DNA of 64,000 nucleotides from positions 8,558,001-8,622,000 of the forward strand of contig CM049310.1 of assembly GCA_026874595.1 (NCBI GenBank), written 5' to 3'. The first letter of the stretch is position 1. Every line of letters starts with the position of its first letter. Below are positions 13,368 to 27,136 of this stretch, in pieces. A model generated the notes under the pieces. The model ran no database searches. It had not been told where the DNA came from and was given only the letters and a program-made list of their open reading frames with translations. The translations under genes and the position numbers were made by a program. Source of the stretch: Sipunculus nudus (Eukaryota; Annelida; Sipuncula; Golfingiida; Sipunculidae).

Positions 13368-14799
13368 TTGTTTCATTCATTTTAAGTGAAAACTTGGAGG
13401 GGAAACTCAGTGACTTTTGTTTTCATGAAATGTAGGGAACCCCATATAAATATGACTTGGTTATCAGTAAATAAACATACAAGTCTCACCACTTACATTT
13501 CAGATCATCAAAACTGATCATCACTCCATAGATACCTCAAGTGTTGCTATTGGCAATAAGTAATGCATTTACTAAAAGAAGTTACCAGTTTTTGTCAGCA
13601 TCACCTGGTGTATTAATGAAAGTAGATTTTGGTCAGAGCTGTGTTACCTGATTCTGCTACAGCTCTGATGGTACACAGAATCAGTGAACAGTCTGAGCCA
13701 CATGCCCCTACTGCAGTCACGTCAGTGTATCCCCTCAAGTGTTGCTATTGACAATAAATGACGCATTTGCTAAATGAAGTGAGAGATCCACAACACACAG
13801 TGTTTTAATAAAAGTGGTTATTTCCTCAGCGCTGTGTCATCTGATTCTGCTACAGCTCAGATGGTAGACGGAACAGACAAACAGATAAACTTAATTAAAC
13901 TCAGTCTGAGCCACATGCCCCTACTGCCAGTCTGGTCAAAGTATCTTGTTTGTTTCATTGTGTCCTGCAAGTTGATACAGCTGAGCAAGATTACAAAATC
14001 ATATTTAGTAGCTATACTTGTACATCCCTGGCCACAAACATGAAAGAAAGAAGTTCTAAGGGCCTCTTTAAATAAATGATTTATTACAGTCAGAATAATT
14101 TTTACCTTCATCATTACATATTTTTCTTGCCCTCACCAAATGATATTTTGCCCCCACCTCAAAAAAAAGTGTCAGTATTTTATCTTTTCTTGTGGAAAGC
14201 AGACTCTTTTAGTGACATAAAATGCAAAAACTTTGAACGCTGTTATTATTTATTTATTTTTTGGGACGTATGAATATTTTATTGAATCCATTTATTGATG
14301 CATTTCCTATCTTGGAAATCACTGCAAGCATATAAAATTCCCAGTGTAATAGAAACATATGATATAGGAAAGCCAGTGTAAAAATTGTATCAATTTAATA
14401 TGTGGAATATATTTTACATATAGGTATGCTACCTTAGAAATAAACCAAAAAATTATGACATGGCGAGTTCAAGTACTAAACACACTTCTCATTATTTTCA
14501 CGTTTTATAGGCCTGAAAGACTACTGTAGATACACAACTAAAACAATATAAGGAGTTACAAAATATTGCATTCTGGGAAGTGAAATGTCAGAGTCATGAT
14601 CATTTAACTGGTAACTCGGAATGAGAAAATTATAAATAGACACAAACATGTTAGGTATTTCAGCAATTCAGTGAAGTTAATGTTCCATGTCACATATATC
14701 ATTTGTTGTTTTATTACCCTTCTAGTTCACCAGTATTCCAGTAAGATATACAATAAAATAATTCATTTTGGATTTATCAGTTAAGAATTTATAATTATC
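13368..14799. other. Noncoding DNA containing a two-copy tandem repeat
   Basis: Apart from the duplicated block at 13534-13932, which is described separately, no gene or element terminus was recognised. The sequence is AT-rich with short random frames. Confidence 0.4.
13534..13932 (+). repeat. Two-copy tandem repeat, ~198-bp unit
   Basis: The words 'CCTCAAGTGTTGCTATTG', 'GATTCTGCTACAGCTC.GATGG' and 'AGTCTGAGCCACATGCCCCT' occur twice in the same order with a period near 198 bp. The copies are clearly diverged, so the duplication is old. Confidence 0.7.
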
Positions 14800-15452
14800 T
14801 CGGCTAGCTGAAAGTCATCTGAGCTATAGCAATCACTCTATGTCTGTCATCAGTCTAGCTGTCTGTCTGTCTGTCTGCCTGTTAACCAGGCACAAATCGT
14901 AACCTAGAATCTTCTCACTTGACATCTTGGGATGTCCATGAAATATCTCCTAGAAAACCTGAAATTAGGTCTCTGTTACCCATATCCTCTGAGCTATGGG
15001 GCTCAGAAGTACCCCCCAGAATAATTGAAAATTTGATACAAAAGCTCAGTTATCTGAACAACTATAGCATTCATCCCCATGATTATTTGCTTGCACATTC
15101 ATCATGGAGTGTTTCATCAGTTCCTGCAGACTGGTGGCACCACCTGGTTTGTTTTCAAATTTTACGCATTTCCTTAAAATTTTTATTTTTGAGACCTTCA
15201 AAGATGGGAACGCCCGTTAAAGGGCACAAATAGTTACCCGATGATTGCACATAGAATCTTCCTACTTGACATCCAGGGAGGTCCATGAAAAATCTTCTTG
15301 GAAACCTGAAATTAGGTCTGTAACCCAGATCCTCTCACTTTGGCTTCAGCTGAATTGGGATATACCACCTTCAAACTTTGGCATTCAGATTATAAAATCC
15401 CATTTGTGAAGGTCTTCCTAGTCAGCTGAGCGTCATCACCCTGGGTCACTTG
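14800..15452 (+). mobile_element. Family A element, short single-module copy
   Basis: The 5' end is decayed (GGCTAGCTGAAAGTCATCTGA), followed by GTCTGTC repeats. One and a partial second module of the ~339-bp type follow, with CTGGTGGCACCACCTGG at about 15130. The 3' end has AGTCAGCTGAGCGTCAT, CCCTGGGTCA and CTTG. This shows that module number varies between copies of the family. Confidence 0.7.
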
Positions 15453-15822
15453 TTTTAAATTCTGAATCTTGTAAACCAAAAATTAAATGAGCACAATGTA
15501 CAGGAATTTGATTCTGTGTTTTATTTTATCAAAAATTAATACAGTTATCCATGTCTTCTAGTTAATGAAATTTGTAGACATTTTTTATATTAATTTGGAG
15601 GGTTTTTTTTCATATTAATTTCTAGCTAAGCGTCATGACCTTGGGTCACTTGTTTTAAAATCTGAATCTTGTAAACCAAAATTAAATGAGCACAATGTAC
15701 AGGAATTTTGATTGTGTTTTTTTATAAAAAAATTAATACATTTATCCATGTCTTCTAGTTAATGAAATTTGTAGACATTTTTTTATATTAATTTGGAGGT
15801 TTTTTTTTATATTAATTTCTAG
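15453..15822 (+). repeat. Tandem duplication of flank plus element tail (~200 bp)
   Basis: About 170 bp of sequence following the A-element end at 15452 is repeated from 15653. Between the two flank copies sits a second copy of the element tail (15624-15652: CTAAGCGTCATGACC, TTGGGTCA, CTTG). The two CTTG ends are exactly 200 bp apart. Confidence 0.85.
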
Positions 15823-18800
15823 TTTCTTAAGATCATATTCAGATAGGTAAGGTTCTTTTAAGTTTGACAAAATAGCCTGAAAAATGTCTTGAAGACAAAA
15901 TTATCCAGTGCATTATCTGGTGATATTTATTGTTGTACTATGTACTATTGAACTTTGGATTTAAAAAGGGTGGAATGTTAGAGACATGAAGCAAGATAAC
16001 CTGATGATTACTGATATGATTGTTGCTACCTACGATAATTTGTCAGAAGTACCTAACTTAAAAAATCAGAACTTTTAAGGAGCAAACTTTATTTGTGTTC
16101 TATTATTTGGTAACTCATACTATCTGGACATGGGTCAGTGATAAAAATTATACTTAGGACTTATATAAGAGAAAACAAGATTTTATGTGCAGAATAATGG
16201 TAAATATTTCATTTTGGCCATGCAGATGTCAGCCCAAACAGGAACTTTTACTTCATGGCTGCCAAGTGGATGGATCATTTGGATGGATTTATAATAGAGT
16301 GAGGCATCCACATTATTCTGATCATATACACATTTAAGTCCAGCTTATAATATCAAGACCCATGTATACATGTTGCATCAATTCACCACAGGGTATATGA
16401 TAAAGTACGGGTTACCAGGGTAGAAATGAGCAGTATAAAGAATTCATGGAAATACAGCATGTACAATGGTTTCAGGCAAGTAATGTATATTTGATGTCAG
16501 AAACTATTGACATTTTTGCATTATTGATATCAAATGTGGAACCATCCTTTTATTGTTTTGCCAGCCAGAACATGCCCAGACAAAGTGATTGCTAATGCAA
16601 CCATTTTTCTTTTTAGCTTTTATTTAGTTCCATTAGGTGTACATGCACAAATGTCCTGTACATTATAAATTTGTTATATTTGATGGGTATTTCCACCAGT
16701 GACATTTACATTGTGCTGTGTCTAGAGATCAGTGGTTTGGAGTAGGTTGAGGAGATGATCCAACAGATGATATTTAAAAATTTCTGTAGCTTATAGAGGT
16801 CAAAGGTTGTAAGGAATTACAGATAGATATCATCAGTTAAAATTGTTATCATGTCTATTCATGGCTCGGGTAGGGTTTTGATGAGTCACTCTTTGCTATA
16901 GTTCACTTGAATAGAGAATTTGTACAGAATTTCAGAGGATATATTTAAAGAACCATGAAAGGTTGTTTTGAACAGGGCTCTTCATTTAGAGCCTGGGGCA
17001 GGTCAAAGTTCAGTATATAATGCTGGTAGGGCAATCAACATAAGCCTTTACCATAGGGCCTGAATCTTATCTTCATGCAGTTAGCCATTTTCTTTCTTGG
17101 AGAAATGAAGTCAACAGTTGACAATAATTCTTGATCTGAACTTACCTGTAAAAGTTGAAAATAATTCTTTATCTGAACTTACCTGTAAAGAAATATAATT
17201 GACAAACAAACATTTTAACATGTTTATTTTATAACATTCAAGAAACAAAACACAACTTTAACATGACGCAGTTGTTGTCATATTTTTGTGACTTGAAGAG
17301 AAGTCCTTGTAACTTTACACAGTTTATTCTCTTGACAATTACAGCTTCACATTTTAACAATACAGATACCAGTTCCTGATGATAGTATGGTTCACATTCC
17401 GGCTATATTAAAGTTACATATTCCAGTTTAATGTCTCGCACACTGTTACATATTGTACATACTGCAATTGAACCTGTATATAATATATTCCTGTTTTTGG
17501 GCCAGCTTATCATATTATTAACAGTTATTCCCTGTGTGGGTCAGCTAACAAACTTCCCCTTGCTCCTCTGGGTACATAATTAGCCCGTGGCTTGACTAAA
17601 GGTTATATTGATCAACCACAATAGAGAGGTGCAGCCATTATCTGCACACAAAACCTAGTTACTATGGTGCCGTGTACACAGAAAGCAGCCTGGGCACTAG
17701 TACACACCAGCAAGCACCTGTCAGTGGAAACAACAACAAGGGCACCATATGTTTATATGATACATAATCATGTGACTCTTGTCCCACAGTGCACAGGAAA
17801 ATCAGACTCAACTGTCCCATGGTTGTAAGTTCATTTAACTACAGACCACATAACATGCTGTATGGTCACACCATTGGACAGTGTAAGCTTCTCTCCTCAG
17901 GGAAACTCTGCAGAGACCATTACAGTGGTCTGGTGGGTTTCAAAATTGGAGGAATATTTCTTCTGTGCTATTTGACAACCAGGATCTTGGAGAGTTTACC
18001 TAATCCCAGTTTGATTGGGAAGATTATAATTTGAAGCACTCCATAGTCACAAGTGTTTTCTTGGAAAAGTATTTTTTGTCACAATTACACAACCATTTTC
18101 TACCTGCAGAGATGATGAGGAATAATAAAATAGGAGTTTCATCAGAGAATTTGATGATCTCAGGTATTGTACTGATTTTGTGATTAATGTACTCAGATAT
18201 ATACTTAATTATATTAAAGAGCATTTTAATGCCTACAAATCACCTTACTCCACAGGGGTGATAATTTTGCCACTTTATGAGGTATGATTTTACTTAACTG
18301 AGATATTGTCATTATCTGTTTTCTTTTCAGTGTCATATGAAAACATAAAATAAGAATATAAACTCTTCATGAAAGACGTTCATCTTTACATGTAGAACAA
18401 TATGGTGTTTTCTGTTGCATGCAATTGAACAAAAAATGTCAAGGAAAGGATTTTCTGGATTCTATAAAGGTTTATATTTTTTTTTACAATAACAACAATA
18501 TCACAAGTAACACATAAATAACATACATTGTACATAAAACTATGAATAAAACTTACAATGCTATTATACAGTGACAAAGGAGTTGAGAAAGAGGACATAC
18601 AAGTGTTTATCTTATACACATGAAAACAAGGATACATGTATGATTAATAACCCTGATGGTTATGTGATTACTCTCATGTTAGTTTCAAAGGTTACTGTAA
18701 AAAAATGATCCCAATTTGGGACAGATTATATAAATGTAGACTTGTCATGGACACTCCCAGGTTTTCCCAATTAAACATTGGTTATATGACTTCGTTCTCT

Positions 18801-21800
18801 CTTAATTCAAGATTTTCAGAGCTTATAATATATTTAAAAAGTAAACTAAGAAAGCAAATATTTTTTTTGATAACATTAATTCTAAAATTCAAATAAACCA
18901 CCAACTTTATTGATAATTATCTAATAGAATGCCTAAAAATACTACCTAGTACTTAAAGTATACTATGAGAAACTTTCTAATTACTATAATGATATAAAAT
19001 AGTTTGCATTTTAGATATGCTCTTCATAGAAAAGTGATCAAGTACATTACTGAATTTATAGCTGTCCTTGCATTCCAGTAAAATATCACTTGATAACATT
19101 GTAAATAATCACTGCTCATGAACATCCTCTCAGGTCTAATCAAGGTATTAATCTATACTTTAAAAGTAAAAACAAATTTGAATTTTTGTAACAGTAAATT
19201 TCTGAAAGTTTTTGGCAATTTTTTTACTTCTGCTGTTGGTCATTAATGTCTTGCACTAATAAACATTTAAGTGCTTTGTTTATGTTTGAAGGACCATGGA
19301 TGACTTGAAATGTTTTATAAATTTATAGAAGCAGTAAGTTCCATACTACAGCTGCGTCTCTGTTGTGGCTTTGTCATGAAAGATTTATTGACATTTATCA
19401 TAAACCACTATCCTGAAAAGGAATCTAAACTCTGGCAGCTCTTATACACAAAAAGATATAAAAAAAAGTTTTATGAGAGAAGGAGGGATCCCCACACATG
19501 GGAATTGATTCACATGTATCCTAGCTGGTCCAGAGCAACAGCAATATATAATGGTTTATTCTTTATCCACTTGTAAATCATTATGCATCCACTCTGTTTA
19601 AAGTCCCATTTAAATTTATGTCAGTGATTTTATTGTTAACTTTTCAGAGCAACAAACAAACAGAGGTTACAGTCACAGTCTGTATTAAGCCAGTCCCAAA
19701 CCATGCTAGATTTAGGTCTTGCTTGTTACACACTCATTGGCCAGAGATGTCTGCATATGGAAAGACACCAACCCTTGTAGGTCTTGATTAATCTCTGTAG
19801 TTCAAAAGCATGTATGGTAGATAAAAAATTCCCAATAGCAATGTTTGCTGGACTAGGATTCTGTATACAGATGTGTAGGTCTAGCATCTCTATGGTAACC
19901 ATTGAAGCCAGTGATGTAATAAGAGATATTTCTGGAGGAATGCGGCTAATGGACATTACCTTTACCAGTATGCAGTTGGGACTTGTCCTAAGGTGGGGAG
20001 ATGATATCAGTTCATCCCGGTCTGACTGTAGCAAGACTTTCCCATTTCCAATATCTGGAGCTGTTATTGGGTAGATGTGCTGGAGGATGTGACCAGCATC
20101 CACCTGCCGCTATTGGGCCTGGTTGTATTCTGCATTAACTGCTGGTCCAGACGGGTCACTTGGTTGTTATAGGGTGGTCTCCAGCACTGTGCCAGATATG
20201 TTGTCTGTCAGATATTTAATTGAATGCTTTGAAGCAGGTTTATGGGAGAGTACTAAATTTATCACCCATCTCAAGCATGAGCTGATTATCTAAGGACAGC
20301 TGGTATTGTTGCTTCAAGGAGAATGAAAAAATCATAGAAAAATAGGTTATCATTGTTAATTTAACTTATGTGAGGAAGATTACAATTTCCAGAAAAAAAT
20401 TGACATAGCTGTTGGCAGAATTTAATAGTGTAAATTAAAAATGGTACTTTGACAAAAATTATTGATTTACCTTTTATTTTTTATATGTATTTCTTTTTGT
20501 CTAAAATGGAACAAAACATATCTAAGATTAAAGACTTGCAAACAATTCCTTAAATGGATGATATTTAACTGAGAGATGCAGATTTGTCACAAGTGCACAG
20601 ATAAGAAAATGCTTGGTCTTTATCACCAGGCAATGCCATTAACAGGCCATATGGACTTATAGCCTGAAAATCCAGGTTTCTATGCAGTTTCATGGTTCCA
20701 AAAATTTTTCAGGAAATTTAAAAAAATTACCCCAAATCATGTATACATCATGGAATTTGATTGTCTGCAAGGAAACAATGGTCAGTCTGCTATGTTTTTT
20801 CTGATGTTCAAATAACATTCCATTAGATGATCCAGTTTAAGTCTTCGGGTTTCAGGGTGGAAATCAGTTGAAGCAAACATCCTGAAATTTTATGAATTCA
20901 TTTAGAAAAAATTCTGCAAAAATCAGAGAATTTGCTTTCATAAATAGCTTGGAACTGTTGAGTTGCAAACAAAAGTACCAAGTTTAGAACAAATATCATC
21001 AATGTTAATTTTTTTAATATACTTGACCAGTGAGATATATTGAAAAAGTTACAGTGCACATTGTTTATAAATATATTATAAAAATGATGCCTTATAGAGT
21101 GTATACCTGTATATTAATTTAGCTGATTTTGTATTTTTTACCCAGAAATGAAATTACTCAATTTAGGTAATATGAGGCCAACAGTGCAAGTAACCCCATT
21201 AGCTGTTTTTCCTGGAAATAAGATGAGCTACATGGTGACAGTGATTGGACACCATCAGGAGTGTTTCCAGAATAAATAATTTGTCTCATAATTAGATAAT
21301 CCCCTTCACCAGCTGTGCCCAGTGACAGGGAAAATTAAACACAGGTGGAATATTCACTAAAGACAGATGAGCTGTTGTAGAGTATGTTAGCCTAGGCCAA
21401 TATAGAGCTGTAACCTGATAGAAAATATATCACAGACATAGTCTATTTTGCATTCAACAGGGTTAGTTATAAATAGTTCTTTTTTTTTAAATCTGAGAGT
21501 GACATGACATATTTCTTTGAAAATGAAATTAAGAATATAAGTTATGTATAAACGTGACATTGTATCCATAGAATTATCTAGAGCAGTCTAGTCAGTTCAA
21601 CTGAGCAACAGAAAATATTAACATTTCTATTAGTCAAGAGGTTAATTACTATACCAAATTTGGAATAAATCATTTAAGAACCGTTTTGGATTTTAAAGTA
21701 GGTTAATGTAACCTATATCTATATAAATAATAAAATCAGGTTTGTTTACAAGTAAATATGGAAGTTTTTTCCATGTGACCGCAGTGTCTGTGGATAAGAA

Positions 21801-22957
21801 ACCCATAAGTCTGTAATTGATGTTCTCCACATGTGATACAATTAGCCTTTGGCAGAGCTGTCTAAATGCCAATTACTGAACCTCTGCATGGATGATACTC
21901 ATGGGTCGCAAGGCTGGTTTGGAATGTCCTTCAAGAAGATTAGATTAGGATGTAAGTCACTGAAACCAAACTAATTGCATACCTTATTTATTATAAAATT
22001 ATGCTATTGCAGGATTTATGGTAAAGCCTAAAAAAATAAGAACACAGAATTGAAAACATCAAGTCATTTGCAAATACCTCATTTATATTTAGTATTATCA
22101 AGGGTATTGATGGTAATTCTGATGATCATTAACCCAGAAAGAACTAAAATATTGTAATGCCAGATTTGTAACTTTTCAAATAGGTATGGTATTTTCATGG
22201 AGACTTATGGTAGATTATATTTTAAGTAAATATGAAACCATAAATACCAGTAGATTAATTTTACAAGGTACCTTATCATGCTGTCACTGACTGTAATATG
22301 GCAAATCATGAACTGAAAAACATTATTAAAATTATGTTACAGCAAAAGATGGAAATCATGCATATCTGAAAAAATATGAAATCACGTTAAGCCTTTATGT
22401 TTAGAGTTGATGCACCATTTGGATGGAATGAAAATTAAGTTTCATTAAAAAACACCTTGGGCTCATGATAATATCAGAGTTGTAAGCAATGGTGATTCTT
22501 AATTTCTTCCAGTTCATAATAGAGTCCTATAAAAAGAGAACAGATTCTATTATGGATGTGTGTTTTGCTTATATTACAGAGGTGTGTTTTTTGTCTGAAA
22601 TAGAGAAGAGTGTTAAGTAAAGATGTGACAGACCTAATATTCTGCAATATTAATCCAATCAATACTTAACCATTACCCTATATCGATAACTGTCATTTTG
22701 TGCTATATCAACATTGCCATGCACATTTTGTCAATAATTATTCTTCTGCATTGGGTGGTCTGGGAAAATCTAATCCCTCACGCTTGCAGCCAATTAATAT
22801 GATACACTTAATATATACTTAAACTGTATCTTGATCATTGTATTCTTATTGCATTATATACTGTATAAAAAAATCATTAAGACAAAATGAAACGTCTGTG
22901 ATATGCAGGACCACTTCAAGTGTCCATAATAGAGTGCCTGTATTAGGGATATTACAG
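15823..22957. other. Largely unique noncoding DNA
   Basis: No family A-E terminus, splice-bounded exon with recognisable protein or RNA gene was found. Two details: a small imperfect duplication (GACAATAATTCTTGATCTGAAC) at about 17117-17200, and a less AT-rich block near 19726-20103 that is open on both strands. It may be intergenic or the stomatin first intron. Confidence 0.4.
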
Positions 22958-23229
22958 TATATATGTCAAGGCCCAGATTGCGATCTGGACGGATCTTAGA
23001 TCTGTCCAGCCCAAATTGCGATTGCAGTTCAGGCCGGCCCAAACTGTGATCGCAATCCAGGCTGGCCAGATCGCAGTTTAGTCCGGCCCAGATTGCGATC
23101 CTGTCTTTCTTGCTTCAGGATCGCAATCTGGACTGGACAGATCTAAGATCTGTCCAGTCAAGATTGCGATCCAAAACTTGACCAGCCCATATTGCGATCC
23201 ATGCGATCCAAGTGTTTCAGCTTGTTAAT

Positions 23230-24478
23230 TTATAGTTATTTTAAAATTTAAAAACAGTAAATATGTCAAAATTTTACCCAGACAAGTACTGATTAAATAT
23301 GTCAATATGTTTCAATAATAATATTAAGACTCGTGGCTGTATCAGCTGTCACAAGACTATGTAAATAATCAAAATCTGTATTGCTGGTTCCTCAATTTAT
23401 GTTAATAAAATAAACTTGCCCATCTCTAGTTTTCTCCTTGTACAATTTATAGGGCGTTCTTATGCTTGAGTTATTTTTTATTCTTATAATAGTTTCATAG
23501 CTGAGATTTCTTTTAAATATTTTTTTACATTTTTTAAAATAAAAATATTTAAATATGATAAAAAATCAGATCTTAGACAAGTTCTCGTTATGATTTCTGT
23601 AATGTTGATAATTGTCATAAGACTTTTGCTATGTCTAGTGCTTAGCTTGATGTGAAAGTAGTCCAAAGTGAATATAATAGTTTTATGTTTAAATATAAAT
23701 TAAAGCCATAAAACCAGGTACTTATGATCATTATAATCATACTAATGATCAATTTGTGAAATTTGTAAATTCTGGATTCTCAAGAACTTTGTTTTGCTGA
23801 AACTGAATAAATACCAGACATGATACGAATACTTTGCAAATATATTTGAATGCGAATATGAATATATGTACTCCATAATTTCATGCATAAAAATAGGAAT
23901 ACAGGTATAAATGAAAGTATTTGAATACAAATGCAAATACTTTCAAAATGTAATCATAAATGTATTCATGAATATATTCTATAATATTATTTTAATAATC
24001 AATTATTTCAATTATATTATTAAAAGATCTTTTCATATGATGCTGTTATTATTTTAATTTAAATTATATTTGACACAATATTTGTTATTAATTTATAGTA
24101 AATAGTTATATTATTTAAGTTTTATTCTTGGGTAGGAATAACCAGTAATTATTAAATAAAAGTTCTCATTTGTAAAAATCAGAATTACCATGACTGATAA
24201 TGGACAGTTTTTTTTCAAATAATTCTGCTGCAATGTAGATAAAGTTATATGGCCAAGTCAAAACCTATGTGAAAACAGCACACCATTCCAACTGTATATA
24301 ATATAAATGACATCAATCCTCTTCCCTGTCTTCAAGGATATTATCATAATCTTACATAACTTGAGTTAAACACCATCAGCTCATAATGCAGCTTATATTA
24401 CCACACAAAACCTGCACTTGCCTACCTCCTCTTTCAAATCATATTTTATGAGCATATAAAACCCATGGGTTCCTTGTT
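23230..24478 (+). mobile_element. Family A 3' fragment inside the foldback element
   Basis: The sequence parallels 9660-10693 of the A copy at 8051, including the stretch around 'ATGTGAAA.TAGTCCAAA.TGAATATA' and 'TATGGCCAAGTCAAAA'. It ends with AACCCATGGGTTCCTTG. The 5' terminus is missing. Confidence 0.6.
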
Positions 24479-24492
24479 ATCTTTTTTCAACA

Positions 24493-24658
24493 ACCATGCA
24501 ATACTAAATGAGTTGGTGAAACATCCCATGTTTCACTCCTGTGATATAAAGGAGTGAAAATTGCCTTTCTGTATTATAATTGTATTTATTATGGGAAAAT
24601 GGTACAATGCAATACCAAATGAGTTGGTAAAACAACCAATGTTTCACTCCTGTGATCG
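24493..24658 (+). repeat. Short duplicated hairpin motif
   Basis: A ~47-bp block with the perfect hairpin arms GTGAAACAT and ATGTTTCAC, followed by TCCTGTGAT, occurs twice about 107 bp apart. The second copy has lost the perfect pairing. Between them TTTCACTCC also pairs with GGAGTGAAA. Confidence 0.65.
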
Positions 24659-24928
24659 TAAAAGCATGGATCGCAATATGGGCTGGTCAAGTTTAGGATC
24701 GCAATCTTGGCTGGACTGATCTTAGATCTGTCCAGACCAGATTGCGATCCTGAAGCAAGAAAGACAGGATCACAGTCTGGGCCGGACTAAACTGCGATTG
24801 CAATCTAGGCTGGACGGATCTAAGATCTGGCCAGCCTGGATGGCGATCGCAGTTTGGGCTGGCCTGAACTGTGATCGCAATTTGGGCTGGACAGATCTAA
24901 GATCCGTCCAGATCGCGATCTGGGCCTT

Positions 24929-24931
<3 letters not shown>

Positions 24932-24980
<49 letters not shown>
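24932..24980 (+). repeat. AT dinucleotide microsatellite
   Basis: This is an almost pure run of AT dinucleotides of about 49 bp at the right edge of the foldback element. The element's own end, CATATATAT, probably seeded it. Confidence 0.95.
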
Positions 24981-24982
<2 letters not shown>

Positions 24983-25693
24983 ATATTTATGTATGTACAT
25001 TTATATTTTTATATATATAAATTTTTTAAATATATTTCAAAGGTGTTTTTATGTGTCAAAAGAGCAGCCTTACAAATAGAAAAAGCTTAATGCAGCCTTG
25101 ACAATAAATCATGTGCCTGATAACTGTATGTACAAGAGGCTGGGTCCAGTGTTTGCCATATTGACCTGGGTAAACAGCACCACCTGTATACAAGGAGTGA
25201 AGGACTGCAGGGATGACACATAAAGAGATTCTCTGGAAGGAATACAATACCAGGCCACCAGTGATCTCTGAACCTTCCAGTAATGATATTCTAGACACAC
25301 ATGATCCCAACCCCTCATCCAACAATCAAAGATACAGCTAGGACTGGCAAGGGAGAAGCTGTGAGCTAAAGGTTACCTTCAGGCCACAGCAAGAAAATAA
25401 ATTGATCTATGGATCTTGGACAAAATATAGAACAAGAAGGCAGTATTGTTTTTAATTGTGGAATCTGCAGGTCTAGAAAATGTGAAATTTTTCATTATAT
25501 GTCATGCTTTATTAATAAATACTCAAAACCTATGTCACATGGTATATGATGTATATAAATAATAATTTTTTCAAGGGATAGAGCAAAGTGTTGCAAATTG
25601 CAGCATTAATGCCAAGGTTTTGGTATTAATTCAAAAAATAAAATTTGATCAATGAGAAAATAGGAACAGATGTTCTATCGAACTATTATTATT

Positions 25694-27136
25694 GTATCTG
25701 CCAAAACAGAGTTTTGCGGATACTATGTTTTCAGCCCACCACCGCCGCGTAGGTGTCTGGAGAACTTCTCAGTAACCGCTGGGCGAAATTTTACGAAACC
25801 TGGGATTATGTTCGGGTCACATGTGAACTGCTGCGCCCTGATTTTGTTTTGACCTCTGACCTTTCCTCTGTGCTCTGCGTCCGTTTGTGCGTCTGTTTCC
25901 ACACATAAACCCACATATCTCGGGAACCGTTTAATGGATCAGGAAAATTTTTTTGCACATATGTAGCCCTTGGAGAGCTTTATTACATACACAAAAATGG
26001 TGGCGCCACCTGCAACCATGTTTGCACAGTGTCCATTTGTTCGTCTGCCTTGGGTTAAATCACTCATATCTCTGCAGTGATTTGACTAATTCACCTGAAA
26101 TTCAGCATGCGTATACATCCTGGATAGCTTTTCTGATTTTATTACAGGTGGCGCCACCTACATTCACGTTTACGCTGCAGACATCCAAGCTCATATCTTT
26201 GGAACCGTTTGACTGATTGGGCCAAAATTATGCATGTGTATAGATCTCACATAGCTCTTTATCATACGCAAAACTGGTGGCGCCACCTGTAGCCATTTTT
26301 GCACAGCTCCCGTCTGTTTGTCTGCCATGGGATAAAATCACTCATATCTCGGCAGTGGTTTGACATATCTGCCTAAAATTTTGCAGGTTTATACATCCCC
26401 GACAGCTCTCTTGATTTTATGACAGGTGGCGCCACCTGCATTCTAGTTTATGCAGCAGACATCCAAGCTCATATCTTTGGAACCGTTTGACCGATTGGGC
26501 CAAAGTTTTGCATGTGTATAGATCTAACATAGCTCTTTATCATACGCAAAACTGGTGGTGCCACCTGCAGCCATTTTTGCACAGCTCCCGTCCGTTTGTC
26601 TGCCATGGGATAAAATCACTCATATCTCGGCAGTGGTTTGACATATCTGCCTAAAATTTTGCAGGTTTATACATCCCCGACAGCTCTCTTGATTTTATGA
26701 CAGGTGGGGCCACCTGCATTCTAGTTTATGCAGCAGACATCCAAGCTCATATCTTTGGAACCGTTTGACCGATTGGGCCAAAGTTTTGCATGTGTATAGT
26801 TCTCACATAGCTCTTTATCATACGCAAAACTGGTGGTGCCACCTTCAACCATTTTTGCACAGCGTCCATCTGTTTGTCTGCCACGGGCTAAAATCACTCA
26901 TAAACATGTAGTGGTTTGACTTATCTGCCTCAAATTTTGCATATGTATACAACTTAGATGGCTTTCTGGATTTTGTGGTAGGTGGCGCAACCTACATACT
27001 CCATTTGGCTGCAGACATCCATGCTAATATGCAACACTTCACTCTATTTCCCCTTGCCAATCCATGCCTCACTTCACCCGTTCCACTCTGATTTAGGCGG
27101 ATACACATAGTTGCTTGTCGACTACCCGTATTCTAG
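25694..27136 (+). mobile_element. Family C rolling-circle-like element, four modules
   Basis: The 5' hairpin pairs GTATCtGCcAAAAC with GTTTTgcGGATAC (25694-25723). The body is a tandem array of ~278-bp modules; GGTGGCGCCACC-type palindromes recur about every 140 bp near 25997, 26145, 26275, 26424, 26552, 26700, 26830 and 26980. The 3' end has GGCGGATAC, the inverse of the start, then a small hairpin (TTG...CGAC) and CTAG at 27133-27136 before TT. A shorter inverted copy lies at 45017-45914. No coding ORF is present. Confidence 0.8.

Larger units (their letters stand above)
22958..24935. mobile_element. Foldback-like element with long inverted repeats
   Basis: The left arm (22958-23203) and right arm (24664-24935) are inverted repeats of about 250 bp, starting with TATATGTCAAGGCCCAGAT and ending near GCGATCCATGC. 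The arms are rich in GATCGCAATC words and in a near-palindrome, GGACAGATCT-N-AGATCTGTCC. The ~1.46-kb interior is unrelated to the arms and mostly resembles the 3' half of family A. No transposase ORF is seen. An AT microsatellite abuts the right end. Confidence 0.75.

Noticed and set aside
25997-26990. CRISPR-like regular spacing of a palindromic motif
   Set aside because: The spacing is about 140 bp, the 'spacers' are themselves repeated, and the genome is clearly eukaryotic. It is a tandem module array inside a mobile element.
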